NCBI GenBank assembly: GCA_963678705.1
Contig: OY783211.1
Span: forward strand, 12,662,603 to 12,726,602
From: Panorpa germanica
Lineage: Eukaryota; Arthropoda; Insecta; Mecoptera; Panorpidae
DNA: 64,000 nucleotides
Direction: 5' to 3'
Shown here: positions 23,976 through 36,475 of the stretch, piece by piece
How positions within the stretch are numbered: position 1 is the first letter of the stretch
Layout: every line of letters starts with the position of its first letter
Program-made: the position numbers and the translations under genes
Notes under the pieces: model-generated
Database searches by the model: none
Told to the model about the DNA's origin: nothing
The model's input: the letters and a program-made list of their open reading frames with translations, nothing else

Positions 23976-25833
23976 ATAAATATATTAGAAACAGATTTGC
24001 ACTATCTTTTGATTTTTTTAAATATAATGACAATGTTCAAAGAGTAAACTGTATTAATTTATTTTTCGATTAAATAGAAAATAAATAACTAATTCAATTT
24101 GTCAGGTTGAAAATAATGTAATGGTATAATTATCACTCACCGCAAATAATTCAAGCAATTACTGTATCAGAATTTTAATTTTCTTAATAGCCACAGACGC
24201 CTACGTTATTTAGCCTAACGATACACTCAGCTAATTACGAGGCTTTTACCTAATAACACTAATTACAACAAAATAAAGATAATTATAATATTTTACCCAC
24301 ATATTTTTTTCATTACTCAGTAAATTTTAAGTAGGGGGATTATTTTGTTAATTTAGAACTTGTTTCATTTTCAATAGAAATTAACAACAAATAAATGGAA
24401 ACGTTATTAATTCTGGTTCAGTTATTTCATTACGGGCTTCAAAACGAAATAAAATAGCAATTTATTTTCAAAACCGGTTCCTATTATTGGAATAGACTCG
24501 TGATGGTGAGGGGAGGGTGCTCTATTATAGAAGAGAGTAACTGCTGATACATGTTTGCATATTCATTTGAATATCGTTTTATAGCATTCATTCAATCGTT
24601 AAATACGTTTTATATCTGGGGCATGAGCGCACGCAGAGTGAGGTGAATGGGGCATTTGCTACCCCTTCTCTCTTTGGGATGGAAGAGTAGCTTAGTTACT
24701 ATCGCATATTAGAAGCACGACTGTCTTAGACAACAAGATGGACAAAAAGACACAACGCTAACAGGGGTAACTTGTAACTTTTTATTTTTGTTTGATTTTT
24801 TTTTTGTTTTAAAATTATGATTTTTAAAGCTACTGGCATTTTACGGAGACCACGATATCTCTGAATTGGATCATCTAAAATCAAAAAATAAAAAATATTT
24901 CGTTAATATAAGGTATATTATCGTATTTCACCGAGGAAATAAGCAAAATATCAATTTTAAACAAAATGGCAACTTCTCAAAAAAAATATTGATTTTGATA
25001 AAAAATTTTGCCTTAAATTCTTTATAAAATAAGAAATATTTATTGGGAAGAAAAAACCTTCGATCATTTACTAAAAAATATATTTACAAAACTTGTTTAA
25101 AAATTTGAGACTGATCAGTTTAGCCATTCCCGAGAAATCTTGCTCACCGACTTTAAAAACACAATTCTTAGAAAAACACATTCTATGTTTCTACTTTCTA
25201 CTTTGCACATAGTGAATTTTTTTTTTATTATTGGTAATGATATATAGTCATTGCCAGCTATGATTCTCCAAAGCCATCTTTTTAATTTACACTATTTATA
25301 GTTTCATTTTACACTACTTGAATCCTTATCAGAGCAGTTCAAATGAATTCTTCTTTTTAAATCTTCTAGTAAATGTTTAGTTACAGAACAGTGTAGCCTG
25401 GCATGATACTTGGAAGCATATCTTTCTATTTATTCAACGTCGTTCTCTCTCTATAGATCCTCGTGAATCTAAAGCATCTTTACCTGTTTTTTACTAACAT
25501 TACGATATCGCCTGCATATTCTCCGTATGCAACTCTTTATACTCTCTATTTTGTTGCCATTACTTTTTATCGACGTTTTATCAAAGAATGGAATCAAATA
25601 AATTCTACAAAATGTATATCCTGTTGCAGTGTATTTTATTATATCGTAAGCACATCCGCTGGGTATTTGATGAAGTGTTCGTTGTAGGTAGGGGAGGGTG
25701 GAGTGTGAACGGTCGTTCCAGCACCAATACCTGTAAACAAGAACCACGTAGATATTAACAGAAACCGCGATAATATCGACCGATCGTGATTCAACCTATA
25801 TCGAAAAACCGCTGATCTATATAAAACAAATAT
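23976..25833. other. intergenic, nothing firm recognised
   Basis: AT-rich. The stretch 24830-25170 has the even composition of an old repeat but no second copy was found in this window. The frames at 25463-25747 show no domain. Confidence 0.35.
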
Positions 25834-27022
25834 TAGTGATGTATTGGTTACAACATATCGATGATCGATATCGATGCTTTATAGTTGCATTGTGTACCTG
25901 ATTTCAGTTGGGGTGAATTAAAAGACAATTGTATTTTGGACAATACTTACATTACATAGATGTAGACATGGAAAGAAGTCGGTAGAATTTCTTTCAGAAA
26001 GGTGCATGCTCAGTGTTGATAGGAAAAAAGTGAAGGACGTTAAATTCATTAAGAAAATGTTGAACAAATTTGGATAACAAACTAAGGTCGCTCTAATTTT
26101 TTATTCAAACTTTTATTGTGCGGCGCACTAATTTTTTGCATAACTTTTTAAATTCAAATTTTATTTCTTATTAATTTTTATGTAGTATCTGTTCACCTTC
26201 TTGACTCTTCCTTAGGATCATCCATAATATGTCACACAAATTACTGACTTTTTACTGTTCTGTTAACTGTAACTAGCTGTGACGTTGTCTAAACATTAGA
26301 GGTGAATTAACAGTGTTACAGACGATGCATGTTGTTTAGGTTTACTAAATCGTCCAATTCAATATGGATAGATTATAGTTGATTCAACTAAAGTTGAATA
26401 TTACTGGAATAAGTTATGAAATCGCACATTTTATTTAATATTCTGAGCTAGATTTTGAAAAATACTAAATTACTGTATTTAACAAGATTTCATTAACAAA
26501 AGTCAGTTAAAATGAAGAGATTATTTATATTTTTTATTACATCTAAATTTAAGTAAGAAAAGATGTTTAGAAATGAGTTCCGCAAAATTATATCAACTAT
26601 AATTAGAATCAAAAGTAATCATTGTAAAACTCCAGCTCACCTGTACAAAATTAATATTAAATCCGACGATAGATGTCAATGTGGTGAAGAAAGAACTTTG
26701 GACCATATTATTTTTGAATGTATAAATTATAGTTTACAAAGATCAAAATTCAATAGTGAAATATTAGATGTGATTAAAACTTTTCCTGTAACTAAATTTT
26801 TGTTAAGTGATTCAAAATTAATTAGTGAATTATTTAAATATTTAGAAATTTGTGAAATAGGATTATAAATTGTTAAATATATATAAAAAATGTTTGATGG
26901 TGGTTATGAGGAATAAAAGTCAAGGCAAATAAATAATTAAAAAAAAAAATTACTCAATATAATTATATACCTATGCTCTATCGATATTCTAAAGAAACAT
27001 CGATATAGTTTTCACATCACTA
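25834..27022. mobile_element. possible hAT-like element bounded by ATCGAT-rich inverted ends
   Basis: The left end TAGTGATGTATTGGTTACAA leads into repeated ATCGAT (25857-25877). The right end, read on the other strand, is TAGTGATGTGAAAACTATAT leading into ATCGAT again. TAGTGATG ends with ATCGAT clusters occur in insect hAT-type elements. No matching 8-base flanks were found and the interior lacks a recognisable transposase, so this is tentative. A LINE fragment sits inside near the right end. Confidence 0.4.
26520..26950 (+). pseudogene. 5'-truncated LINE with intact C-terminal frame and poly-A tail
   Basis: The frame at 26563-26868 reads FRKIISTIIRIKSNHCKTPA, then HLYKINIKSDDRCQCGEERT, LDHIIFECINY and a leucine-rich tail. 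R-x-NHCKTPxHLYKI, then CxCGxxxTLDHIIFEC, is the C-terminal signature of a LINE reverse-transcriptase protein (I/Jockey-like group). The stop at 26866-26868 is followed by about 70 bases of 3' UTR and then an A-run ending near 26950. The uninterrupted frame suggests a younger insertion than the other LINE remnants here. Confidence 0.8.
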
Positions 27023-27299
27023 TTTTACACATGTTGTCTATTCAAATACGGTAAAGGAAAACCGAGGCGACCCACCCACCTGATTCTCCATTACACCTCC
27101 TCTTTATAAAACTAGCGTTAATGCCGCAAGAATAATAAATGTAATGATAGTTTATTGCTCCATCTGTCATGAAATAAGAGCTTTTTAATTACATTTTTAA
27201 CGGTTTAATAAACCAGAGATATCAGATTGCTTCTATTGCTAATATTTTTGTATTTTATGTAATACGAATTCTATGTACCTACAATGTTTTAGTACACCT

Positions 27300-27520
27300 T
27301 CCCGCTAAACACAGTGACGTGTATTTAAAGTTTGATCAAAAATACACGAGGTTAGTTATTACGTAAGCGATTTCACCTAATACATAATATTTTGTGACCT
27401 ATTGTACTGTTTCTTGAAAAATAAATCTATCCTTGCTCAATAGCATACTCATAAATCTTAAGAACAATTATTTAAGGATTATAATTAAGTGTTAGAAAAT
27501 TCTTTTTAAAGATTAAATCT
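27300..27520 (+). repeat. dispersed repeat family C copy, reference orientation
   Basis: Begins CCCGCTAAACACAGTGACGT and contains TTTCTTGAAAAATAAATCTA and TTTAAGGATTATAA. Related units lie at 4910-5115 and 19850-20062 (both inverted), about 11470-11525, and possibly 45360-45545. Non-coding. Confidence 0.6.
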
Positions 27521-28531
27521 ATTTAGACTGTAACGTATTAAACTAAGACTCTTTTAATGAAATATTACTAAGTTTCGCTTATGTAAAATATTAGATGAAT
27601 CGAAAGTAACATCCAAAAGAATTGTAACCCATTTATAAATTAAATACGATTTAATATCTAGTTTATTGAGTTAATCGAAAATGTATACCCGCTGAACAGA
27701 GTTGTATATAATATATTTATTATTTTTGTATTTAACGTAAGAATAATTACTCTTCAAATATTTTTTTTGCTCAGATAATATTCGGAATATTAATAATAAA
27801 AGCATATTTAATAAACGAAAAGCGAAACGAACGAGCGAAAAGTAATTTTCTTTTTCTTAAAAATCTGACAGTCATCTAACTCCTTAATAGTTATAAAAAT
27901 GTTAACTCAGAATCACTAACCATATTTCTTTTTATTGTTTTCTACTAAAATCATTTAATAACATTCACCGATTGGTTTCACTGCACTTATTTTCTCATAT
28001 TTTTCTATTTTCTACTGTTTGTAAATATTGAATCTACAGAAATAGTTGACCATTAAAAATATTATATAAAAATAGATGGTGTTCTAGTTCTCTTTATAAA
28101 AGCAAAATAACAATATAAAACTTTCAATGAGACGTAGTACTACATTTTTATTTCTTTTTATTCTTTGTGATACAAAAGAAAATCTCTTCATGTGTTTATT
28201 TAGAGATGTAACTAAGTGTGCTTTATCTTAAAAGCTTTTTAAAATTAAATAAAAAGGAAATATTTTTAAGATACTATTACAATTGACATATAGTGAACTC
28301 TATCGGAAATAATATCAATTAAAAAATTTATTTTAAAAACAATTTTTCTATTTTTCTATGTAACGTTAGACGTTGTAGATATCCTAATTCTAATCGTAAT
28401 AATAAATGTTATAATATAAGTGATAAAAAACTATATAAAATATGTGAAAGATTCTAAATTAGCGTAATAAGGTCTTGTGTTATAATTATAAAAGTAGTAC
28501 TGTATAGATATATAGCTATCTCTGTCTAAAA
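27521..28531. other. region upstream of the DPP-like start codon
   Basis: AT-rich and without a recognisable core promoter. A 5' untranslated exon and promoter are expected here or further upstream but cannot be placed from the sequence alone. Confidence 0.35.
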
Positions 28532-28648
28532 ATGACTCCTGACGGAACTGCGCAACCTGCACCGCCAAAGAGAGAAACTGTTGTTGTTGCAAGGAATCCT
28601 GGGAAAAGTCCTGTTAAGAAAGTGACAGTTGTCGCACCGAAAGATGAG
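28532..28648 (+). CDS. DPP10: DPP6/DPP10-like protein, first coding exon
   Basis: This exon encodes 39 residues, beginning MTPDGTAQPAPPKRETVVVA and ending VVAPKDE: a basic, proline-containing cytoplasmic tail with no signal peptide, as expected for a type II membrane protein. The ATG is in AAAAATGAC context, good for an insect start. The donor at 28649 (GAG|GTTAGC) leaves phase 0, which fits the phase-0 acceptor of the exon at 54133. Read together, the two exons give a continuous protein. GC content is well above the surrounding DNA. First exons of DPP6/DPP10 genes are poorly conserved and often alternative, so this exon is assigned by frame, composition and splice fit rather than by similarity. 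Confidence 0.72.
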
Positions 28649-28776
28649 GTTAGCATATTTTTATAATATTTATTAATGTTTCTGTGTTTTATTTTATCCT
28701 AATAAAAATTTACACATTTTAAACTTAAAAGATTTAAAATGTTCGTTTTAATACATTAACTACTATATGGTATGAT

Positions 28777-28964
28777 CATGGTCAGAGATGTGTACAAATA
28801 ATTTTCAAAAGTATTTAAATACAAAATAGACCAGGCTCCCAGAGTAGTTTCTTTGCAAAATATGCAGATCGCAAACTGTTTGCAAACGAAACTGTTCTGG
28901 GATCCTGGTCTATTTTGTATTTAAATACTTTTGAAAATTATTTGTGTACATCTCTAAATGGTCA
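28777..28964. mobile_element. hairpin MITE, hAT-like, with 8-base duplication
   Basis: Almost the whole unit (28785-28956) is one inverted repeat. The left arm of about 58 bases, GAGATGTGTACAAATAATTT onward through ATTTAAATACAAAATAGACC, is mirrored by the right arm ending in TTGTGTACATCTCTA, with only a few mismatches. It is flanked by CATGGTCA on the left and AATGGTCA on the right, consistent with an 8-base hAT target duplication with one change. It lies 136 bases downstream of the first exon's donor. The arms would form a long stem in the pre-mRNA. Confidence 0.85.
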
Positions 28965-29308
28965 TATATTATTTAGGTTTCTTGAAGTTTACTTCATCTA
29001 ACTTCGTTATCGACGCTGTCTTATGCTGCCCAAACATTAAACAATGTGGCTACCTGCATCCAGCGTCCGTTATCTCGTTTTAATTCCAATTTGAATATTT
29101 ATAAGATGGTACCCTACTCCGGTAAATTACAATCACCTTTAGATTATCTTAAGATCGCATCGTTTCACAATCACAGACTCATTACATCTCTGATATTATT
29201 TACAATAGATCTATAGATTGATTTTATGTAAGGTATAGTTACTGGAAATTGCAAATCTCTCTGCAAGGAAACTTCATCTTCGATGGTGCAGTAGTGAATG
29301 TAATTATA

Positions 29309-29357
29309 AATTTCAAGATACGAGAGTTCGGCAATTACTTATGCTTAAAACAAATAT
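29309..29357. repeat. MITE family B fragment
   Basis: AAATTTCAAGATACGAGAG followed by TTCGGCAATTACTTATGCTT and AAAACA matches one end of family B with changes. The other end was not found. Confidence 0.55.
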
Positions 29358-29393
29358 GACGGTGATTGTTTACTTATTAATTTCTATCCCTGG

Positions 29394-29475
29394 CAGGAAA
29401 CATTAGCTTGCTACAAACTAATTCCAAAGTTTATTTGCTACAGTTCATATAGAAGTTGTCTTGCAGTGTAAGGTT
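29394..29475 (+). repeat. dispersed repeat family E copy 1
   Basis: Shares TAATTCCAAAGTT, CTCATATAGAARTTGTC-type and TTGCAGTGTA phrases with 35700-35790 in the same orientation. Class unknown. Confidence 0.55.
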
Positions 29476-30114
29476 CAATAGAATTATCCAAAAAGAACCA
29501 ATGTTTAGAAGGAGATCTTTATATAGCTGAAAATATGTTCATCATACTTCTCCTTAAAACGTGATCCCATTATACTGGATACCTAAAGCAGAACACCACA
29601 ATTAAAGAGGATTTAGTTTATCATAAACTACCAGCATGTTCTTATCGCTATGGATGACGTTGAGGTTATTCTTCCACCATCAAACGTAGCAGGCACGCGG
29701 TGGATGTACAATGAGGTTAACATACTCGTGCCGTGGTTCCACACATCATAATGATAATAAAAGTAATAATACAAGTAATTGGAAGATAGTAAACTATTAG
29801 TTCCTTTAACATTAAAATCACAGGAGTTACGTTACTGAATCTTGTGTAAAATATTATTTAGTTTAGTGACCACAGTAACACACAGCTTACAAATTATATA
29901 CAGTTTTTGCACGTCAAATTCAACCTTTTGCAGATCAAATTCAATCTGTTCTGACTTTAAATTGTTAGTGCTAATTCGCTGTATGAATATTCTCAGTACA
30001 TCGCTATGAGTTCAACGTAGGATTAGCGAAGACACATTGCAAAAGTATAATTCTAAAAGGGGTGCTTAAGCAACTATGCAGTTCAGGCAACTTATGGACA
30101 CGGAAATATGTAAA

Positions 30115-30371
30115 ACCCAGTAAACAATTTGGTAAAGTGTCCTGTTTTGTGACGTTTCTATCACTATTGCACTTCAATTATAGTTCGCATCAACTTTACC
30201 TTCATTTATATTCCGACAGGTGAAGTGCGTTTCCGCCATTTGTAGCTGATGAAATATACATTTCATATGAACGACTGTGAGAAACTGAACTGTAAATGAA
30301 CTCTTTCATAACGAGAAAATCATACGCATTTTCAATATGATGGCAAAGTGACTCCAAAATGTTTACTGGGT
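30115..30371. mobile_element. MITE family A copy 2
   Basis: 257 bases from ACCCAGTAAACAATTTGG to CAAAATGTTTACTGGGT, with well-preserved inverted ends. The interior is shared with the copy at 4101-4310 in the same orientation and with the copy at 36202-36475 inverted. No open frame. Confidence 0.85.
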
Positions 30372-33300
30372 GAGGACCTCGAGTTGAAACTTTCTCATGC
30401 GATATTGGACACGCAAGCTCTTAGAGATTCGGCATTCGAACTTTGATACATACAGTGCAGTGCAGTTAATAATTAATAAATGAATGTTTAATAATTATTC
30501 ATTTTTAATTGAGAGAATCCTAACAATCTTAAACGTTTATCTTATTTTTCTCTCTTTGTTAATATAAAAACGTAGTTTGCTATCAGGAAGTTAAACATCC
30601 TGCATCTTTTAGATCCTTGCTATTGCAAATAGCTTCTCGTTGAAGTCAGAGACTAGGCTGCTGATTTCTCCCCACTTTTCATCCACTTTATACTGCGATT
30701 TCATTATTTCTGTTTTTTGATTACTTTTTAGCATGTTTTTATAATAGATATATATTTCAAGTTTGTCACTATCTCCATTAAACAAGCACTATAATTTGCA
30801 TTTAATCTATGAGTCAGTTTACCTTCCGTTTCCGTTATAACATCCAGTGTTTATGCGCTGTGTAGTTTTTATCTCATTTATTTTATTAAATGCATAAAAC
30901 ACATCTACGTAATATAATACACGTTTACTGCTGCAAATGCAGGTGCAACGTTGCATTTCCTGTTACATTAAAAAAGCTCGCAGTAAATAATATGTAAACA
31001 CGTTATATAAAATTATTAGATAATTTATAAGAACAGTTTTTCTTCTTCTTGAAGCTCAGCTAGCTAAGTATATATTTTTTTAAAGGAAGGATATTTTTTA
31101 TAATGCATAAAATATTTCCGTAGGGGTTAAGATCGCTGGATCGGATAAGACGCAATTGCTGACGAGGAAAGAAAACTGTCAAACGAAAGGAAAGCGGGAT
31201 AAAGACAAGTAAAATAAATAGAAAAATAATATTTTAACTGGTTGTAGTATACAAGATGAACCTCAGGATTTAGAGGCGAAAGCTCCCTTTGTTTTAGAAG
31301 ATTATTTATATCTTTTCAATCTACATATTGAAAAAAATATTAAAATTTATATACTGATGTAGAAGATGTGATTTATTTTTGCTTGTGGTTTCAGATTTAG
31401 ATTTAGGCAGATAGTTTGTAAAATAAATTCACTTTTTTACCACACTTTTATTAATAATTTTTTAAATATAGATAATGCAATATTCTGTAAGTTCCACACG
31501 CAATTTTGATTTTTTCATTGTGTTTTGAAAATTTGAAAAGTATCTGACTTACGATTTGTAGCTAGTAAATCCTAAATATTCCTGACATTAACATTTCAAA
31601 ATCTCTTATAAAACATAGAAAACTTCTCCATCTAATGATTTTACTTTTAAGTTCATAAGATATACTCCCGATAAAACGTGCAAGCCTATAAACACTTAAT
31701 TTATCCTACTAACACATCTCCGGGTCCAGAGCAGCTGAGAAAACGCAATAATTTCATTTCCACCTCGTAACTGTTTCCTTTCATTGCTTTTGTTGCATTT
31801 ATTCTTAATTATCTGACACATTTATTTATTTTACTTCAATAAAACGGATAAATTCGAACAGAATTTTTTGTTATTCTTTTTGTTTTATCTTTGTTTAATT
31901 TAATGTAAATATTTATTCAGTTAAACGGCCATTATAAAATACAATTAAACTCTTTATAAAAATCATCCTTACGTTCTCACTCTGGTGGGTTTGAATCGAG
32001 ATCAATGATTAAACTCTAAACAACATTTTATTACGCTCTCTTAATTGAATCCGTGAATCATTTTATTGGATTATGACGTCAGAGGACCTAGTGAGCGTTT
32101 CGCTTTGAATACGTTTAAGTGATTAATAATTGGATCAAAGATTTTAATATTATAATGTTTGAAAACTATATCAGGAATAATTAGTATTTCTTAATTACAG
32201 ATTATAATCCGTTTATAATATTGAAACTATTTATTGTTAGGATTCTTTCAATTAAAAGTCAATTTATTAATAATCAATTCCAATCAGGTCAGGTCTCCTA
32301 ACTGATCTGTATGTCGGTCGAAGGTATCATGGCGAATTCATAGTATTGTGTCGTCAAAGCCAAAATCCTAAGTGTGTAAATCCGTGTCCAATAGTTGCTC
32401 TCACCCACGTGTAGATGCAAGTCGCTGTATCAGAGAGTAGGCATCTCTGTTCCTTTGCATGATGTTCATAGTCAGATTCGGATTGAAGTCACAGCGATGC
32501 ACTGGGCGTATCATAGACATAGATTCAAAATTCAAAATGAGAATCTAGTTACTATTATGTAATGATCTCTGTTTTGATATTTTATTAGTTCTCTCAAATA
32601 TCTCAAAGTATCTCGTGTAAGCAAGTCGTGTTTTTCAACGGTCAAAGGTTACAAACATGTTTTATGTAGATATCTTCCTTCATATGCTCTAAATGGCATT
32701 TCGAGTTATTAGTAAAGTTGTAGAGCATAAAATTCTCTACAAATGTGATCTAAAGTATTTTTTCGTATCATCAACTCTTCCCGAGTTATAATGTGGAAAG
32801 TGGGAGGCGCGATCCTTGTTAATTTATCAGTAGAAATACAGTGCAGGTTAATACTGCACTTTCCGATAAAATGTGAAATTTTGTACAATGAAAGAGTTTA
32901 ATGAATAGATAATTTTTTGATATGAAGCCACTTAAACTTTCTGTCTTTCCCTATTTTAAGGAAGATTCAAAATGGCGGCCACCATAATCGTATAAATGTG
33001 TTATCTAAGGAACCGCTTAACATATTTCAATTATTTTCACGGAAAATGAAAGCTGATTAAATAACGCAAAATGTATAAAGAACAACATTTTTTCAAAAAA
33101 CTAGGTGTTTATAAGTTAAAAGCTATTTTATAAAAGAAAAATAATTTTGCGTACAAATTTCAGTACAATAGGACCGCATATAATGAATATTAATGGTGCA
33201 TCTTTGAAATGATTGAATAATTAACAAAATTGCATCATCTCGTATATCTTACGATATTCCTATAGCAGTTTTTCTATAAATAATATATTCCTCAACCTTT

Positions 33301-34555
33301 TAGCATGCTTCTGTTCACAGATGTTGACTTATCAGTAAAATTAAATTACAACTCATACTGTACAACATTTATTTATTGTAATAAATATTTCAAAAAGCTT
33401 TTTTACACTTATCTGATTCCATTTACTATTTAACCTTCCACGTGGCATTTTTAAGTGCAGTTTTTATGCACTTATACATTGTCTTATGAATACATATATC
33501 CTACTTGTATGTGTTAGTAAATATAATACAATATGAACACCATAAAGAAGTATACTCGTAAAAACAGAATGAATATATAATCTAGGAAAAGTTGTACCAT
33601 CATTTTTATCAATAAACTCACACGCTACTCTTTCAGTGGTTGTAAAATTATAAGCTCACTTATCTTCTTCGTAAATTTATTTGACATAGTTTAAATTACG
33701 AGAGAAATAGTCTTTCGAGATGAGAAAATGCGTTAAGAAAGAATTTTTTTTTTAATTTAATTTAATTATTAACGGAGTATTTCCGATGCTAAATCCTATC
33801 ACTGACAACTTCCTACTACATTGGCTGTGATATGGTGACCTCAAATATGTCTACTACACCACTGTCTTAGAAGGTTATGATTATGTATGATTGTAGGCGT
33901 CAAACCGACCAGTGTGGTCGGAAAATCATTTTTAAACAAACTTTTCATAAAGAAAAAGCGTTCACACTACTTTGAGTATTCACCTGAGGATTATAAAGAC
34001 CCTTCGCTTTTTTTTCTTTATATTTTCTAAAAATAGTTTGAGAACCTCTGATCCTTTAGCACTGTATATCGACGAACTTGATTTATTGAGAGAATCTATT
34101 ATCTGACCGCAATAAAATACTTTTTTATGTGTTGAAGCCTGTTTATTATTTTTGTTAGAGCTGCCAAACACGTTAATAGCAAAACTTTTGAGAGAATTAC
34201 AACTTTTTCAATTATTATTGCCTCCATGTGAGTTTATCTAAACTGTGCTATTTTTTTGATGCTTTGTGTTTCGTTCTACCCAGGGGATAATTGGATATAG
34301 AGAACAAAACGTTTTTCAAAACATTTTCCACTCGATGTTTATTACATACGAGTTCGCTTTGTTCGTTCAATTATTTCCATTCAGCCAGCATATTGGTTTT
34401 ACTGCGCCGTTATACGAGTCTGTGTTTTCACAGCGATTTGGTTGTGTGCATGCATTAGCATCCAAAATAAATAAGGACGATGAATACATGCATTGCAAAT
34501 CACCGGCGATGTACGTCATTCGATATTTTCGGTTTAACATTTTTGTGACGATGTA
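30372..34555. other. intron interior, few recognisable elements
   Basis: AT-rich. The only recognised element is a short family B end (ATAGTTTAAATTACGAGAG) at 33686-33705. 32280-32520 has higher complexity but no readable domain. The 137-codon frame starting at 34266 overlaps the hAT-like fragment on the other strand and has no known match to me. Confidence 0.35.
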
Positions 34556-34735
34556 CCTTAGTTTATCATTATTAATATTAGTCGTCTTTGTGCTTGTTAA
34601 CTTTTATAAAACTTCCAATATAAAATTTTTGCCTTTCTCGTCTATCATCATTAAAAATACTTACTTTCAATTTACATAAATTACACAAAGAACAAAGGCC
34701 TCGCAAAGTTCTGCCGCCCGGTGCCTCGCACTGAC
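34556..34735 (-). mobile_element. hAT-like fragment, inverted copy
   Basis: The reverse complement contains GGGCGGCAGAACTTTGCGAG, TTGTTCTTTGTGTAATTTAT and GTTAACAAGCACAAAGACGA, matching 12841-13030 closely. Only this central part is shared, so both may be pieces of a longer element. Confidence 0.6.
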
Positions 34736-34749
34736 TAATTGTCTGAATA

Positions 34750-34842
34750 GTATGAGATTTTGACACATATTTTTTGAAGGTTGATACTATCCAAAAATCA
34801 TATGGGTTTGTCCATAGTGAACTCTATGTAATCACTATAGTA
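34750..34842 (+). repeat. dispersed repeat family F copy 1
   Basis: GATTTTGACACATAT, TTTGAAGGTTGATACTAT, AAAAATCATATGG and GTTTGTCCATAG recur, little changed, at 39700-39795 in the same orientation. It abuts the hAT-like fragment. Confidence 0.7.
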
Positions 34843-35699
34843 TATTGTATATCTATAGCAATCTCTTGACGTCATGTTCGTTTGCTATTTTCTTTTACAC
34901 AAAAGAGTGAAAAAGAGAAGCATAAGTGTCAGTGGTGCGGTAGATACTACTTACAACTGTCTCGTGGCAACACAAATAGTTTTGATATTATGAACATTGT
35001 GATCAATGAAAAATAGAATTGATTACTTATTATTCTACAACCTACAGTTCTCATCACGTCCAAATATGACAACAGTTATATCTCCGTATTAGCGTATATT
35101 TAATTTGAAAATTTTAAAAAATCAACTTTAAAAAATCAGTTCACAAGCATATATTTAAGTGCATATATTTTATAAGATATTAGTATACTCGTATGTTTCA
35201 AATTAATGGAATAACAAAAGATCGGTTGGAAGGAAATAACGTTTAAATTGTTTATCAACGCGTAACATTTCATCGCGTGCGTGTTTATCATTTTCGATAT
35301 TGGCGCCTAAGATAATTCCACAGCACTTGGTCTACAATTTATTCCACTGTTCCACTTATTCATCACCCACAGCCAACCTCATCATTCTCATCCTTAACCT
35401 CATCCGCATTCACATCTACATATGCCAACTGAATACTTCGCATCAAATCGATTTAATAATAATACGAATCAGAATTCTACATGCTTGTTTTTCGATGTTC
35501 TAAGTTTAGACCGTCATTTATTTAATACATGGATATTTGTTAGTATTGTTTGACGTTTGTAAAGTCGTTAGACTGTGGGCGGTGCGCCATGGTATCAGGA
35601 TACAGTACTACTAGCGCCACACTATCATTTTAAACAGTGATATTCAATATGTGGGTTAGGAATCTAATCCTACGTGGAAAATTGTTTGGCGGTGAAGGA

Positions 35700-35830
35700 T
35701 TCACACTTGCTAGCTTTCCACAAGTTAATTCCAAAGTTAATGTTCTACTCCTCATATAGAAATTGTCCTGCAGGTTGTCAGTAACTAACTTGTAGCTTCC
35801 CAAGTAGAAAATTGTCTTGGAGTGCAGGTT
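35700..35830 (+). repeat. dispersed repeat family E copy 2 with partial internal duplication
   Basis: AAGTTAATTCCAAAGTTAAT and CATATAGAAATTGTCCTGCAGG match 29394-29475. A second partial unit follows at 35790-35830 (CCCAAGTAGAAAATTGTCTT, then GGAGTGCAGGTT). Confidence 0.5.
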
Positions 35831-36201
35831 TAAAACTTGAAAGTAGCGTTATTTATTCTTGGTGTACAAGGTTTGGTATACAAGCTAACTGCAAGGTTGC
35901 TACTAGAATAGTATACTTAATTATAATAATAGTATAATTAAGCATTAAAATTAGCTATCTAGTAGCTTATTTTCCAAGCGTTTTATGAATTTTGGTATAC
36001 TCATTTTATAAGCGTAGCGCAAACTTGCTGAAAGAATAAAATACATGCGTTTTCTAATTGGTACTTGCTAATCCTGCAAGGTTATTCAGCTTGGTTACAT
36101 TTAATTTTGCAGCAACCTAAATTAATAAGCTTAAAACTAGCTAATACCTTGCAAAGATAGCTTTATAAAATCTAATTTCAAGATTCATTTCTACCTGGGT
36201 T

Positions 36202-36475
36202 CCCAGTAAACATTTTGGAATAAATTCTAAATCATTTCTATTACTTTTCATGAATTTTTTGTCATGAAAGCGTTTGTTTTCTATTCAGTCGTTCATAAGA
36301 TATGTTATGAGCTACAGACGGCGCAACGACTGCTCACTGTTGAATAAAGGCGACTCCTGTGACAGGTAGGGAATCAATTTGAACTAAAATTGATTTTCTA
36401 TGTTGTTGCTCCAACTTGTAAAACGTTAGAATTGAAATGTCCGAGTGACTAGAACTTTACCAAATGTTTACTGGG
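36202..36475. mobile_element. MITE family A copy 3, inverted
   Basis: CCCAGTAAACATTTTGGAAT at the left and ACCAAATGTTTACTGGG at the right bound 274 bases. The interior phrase CAGTCGTTCATAAGATATGT is the reverse complement of the ATGAACGACTG region of copies 1 and 2. More diverged than copy 2. Confidence 0.8.
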
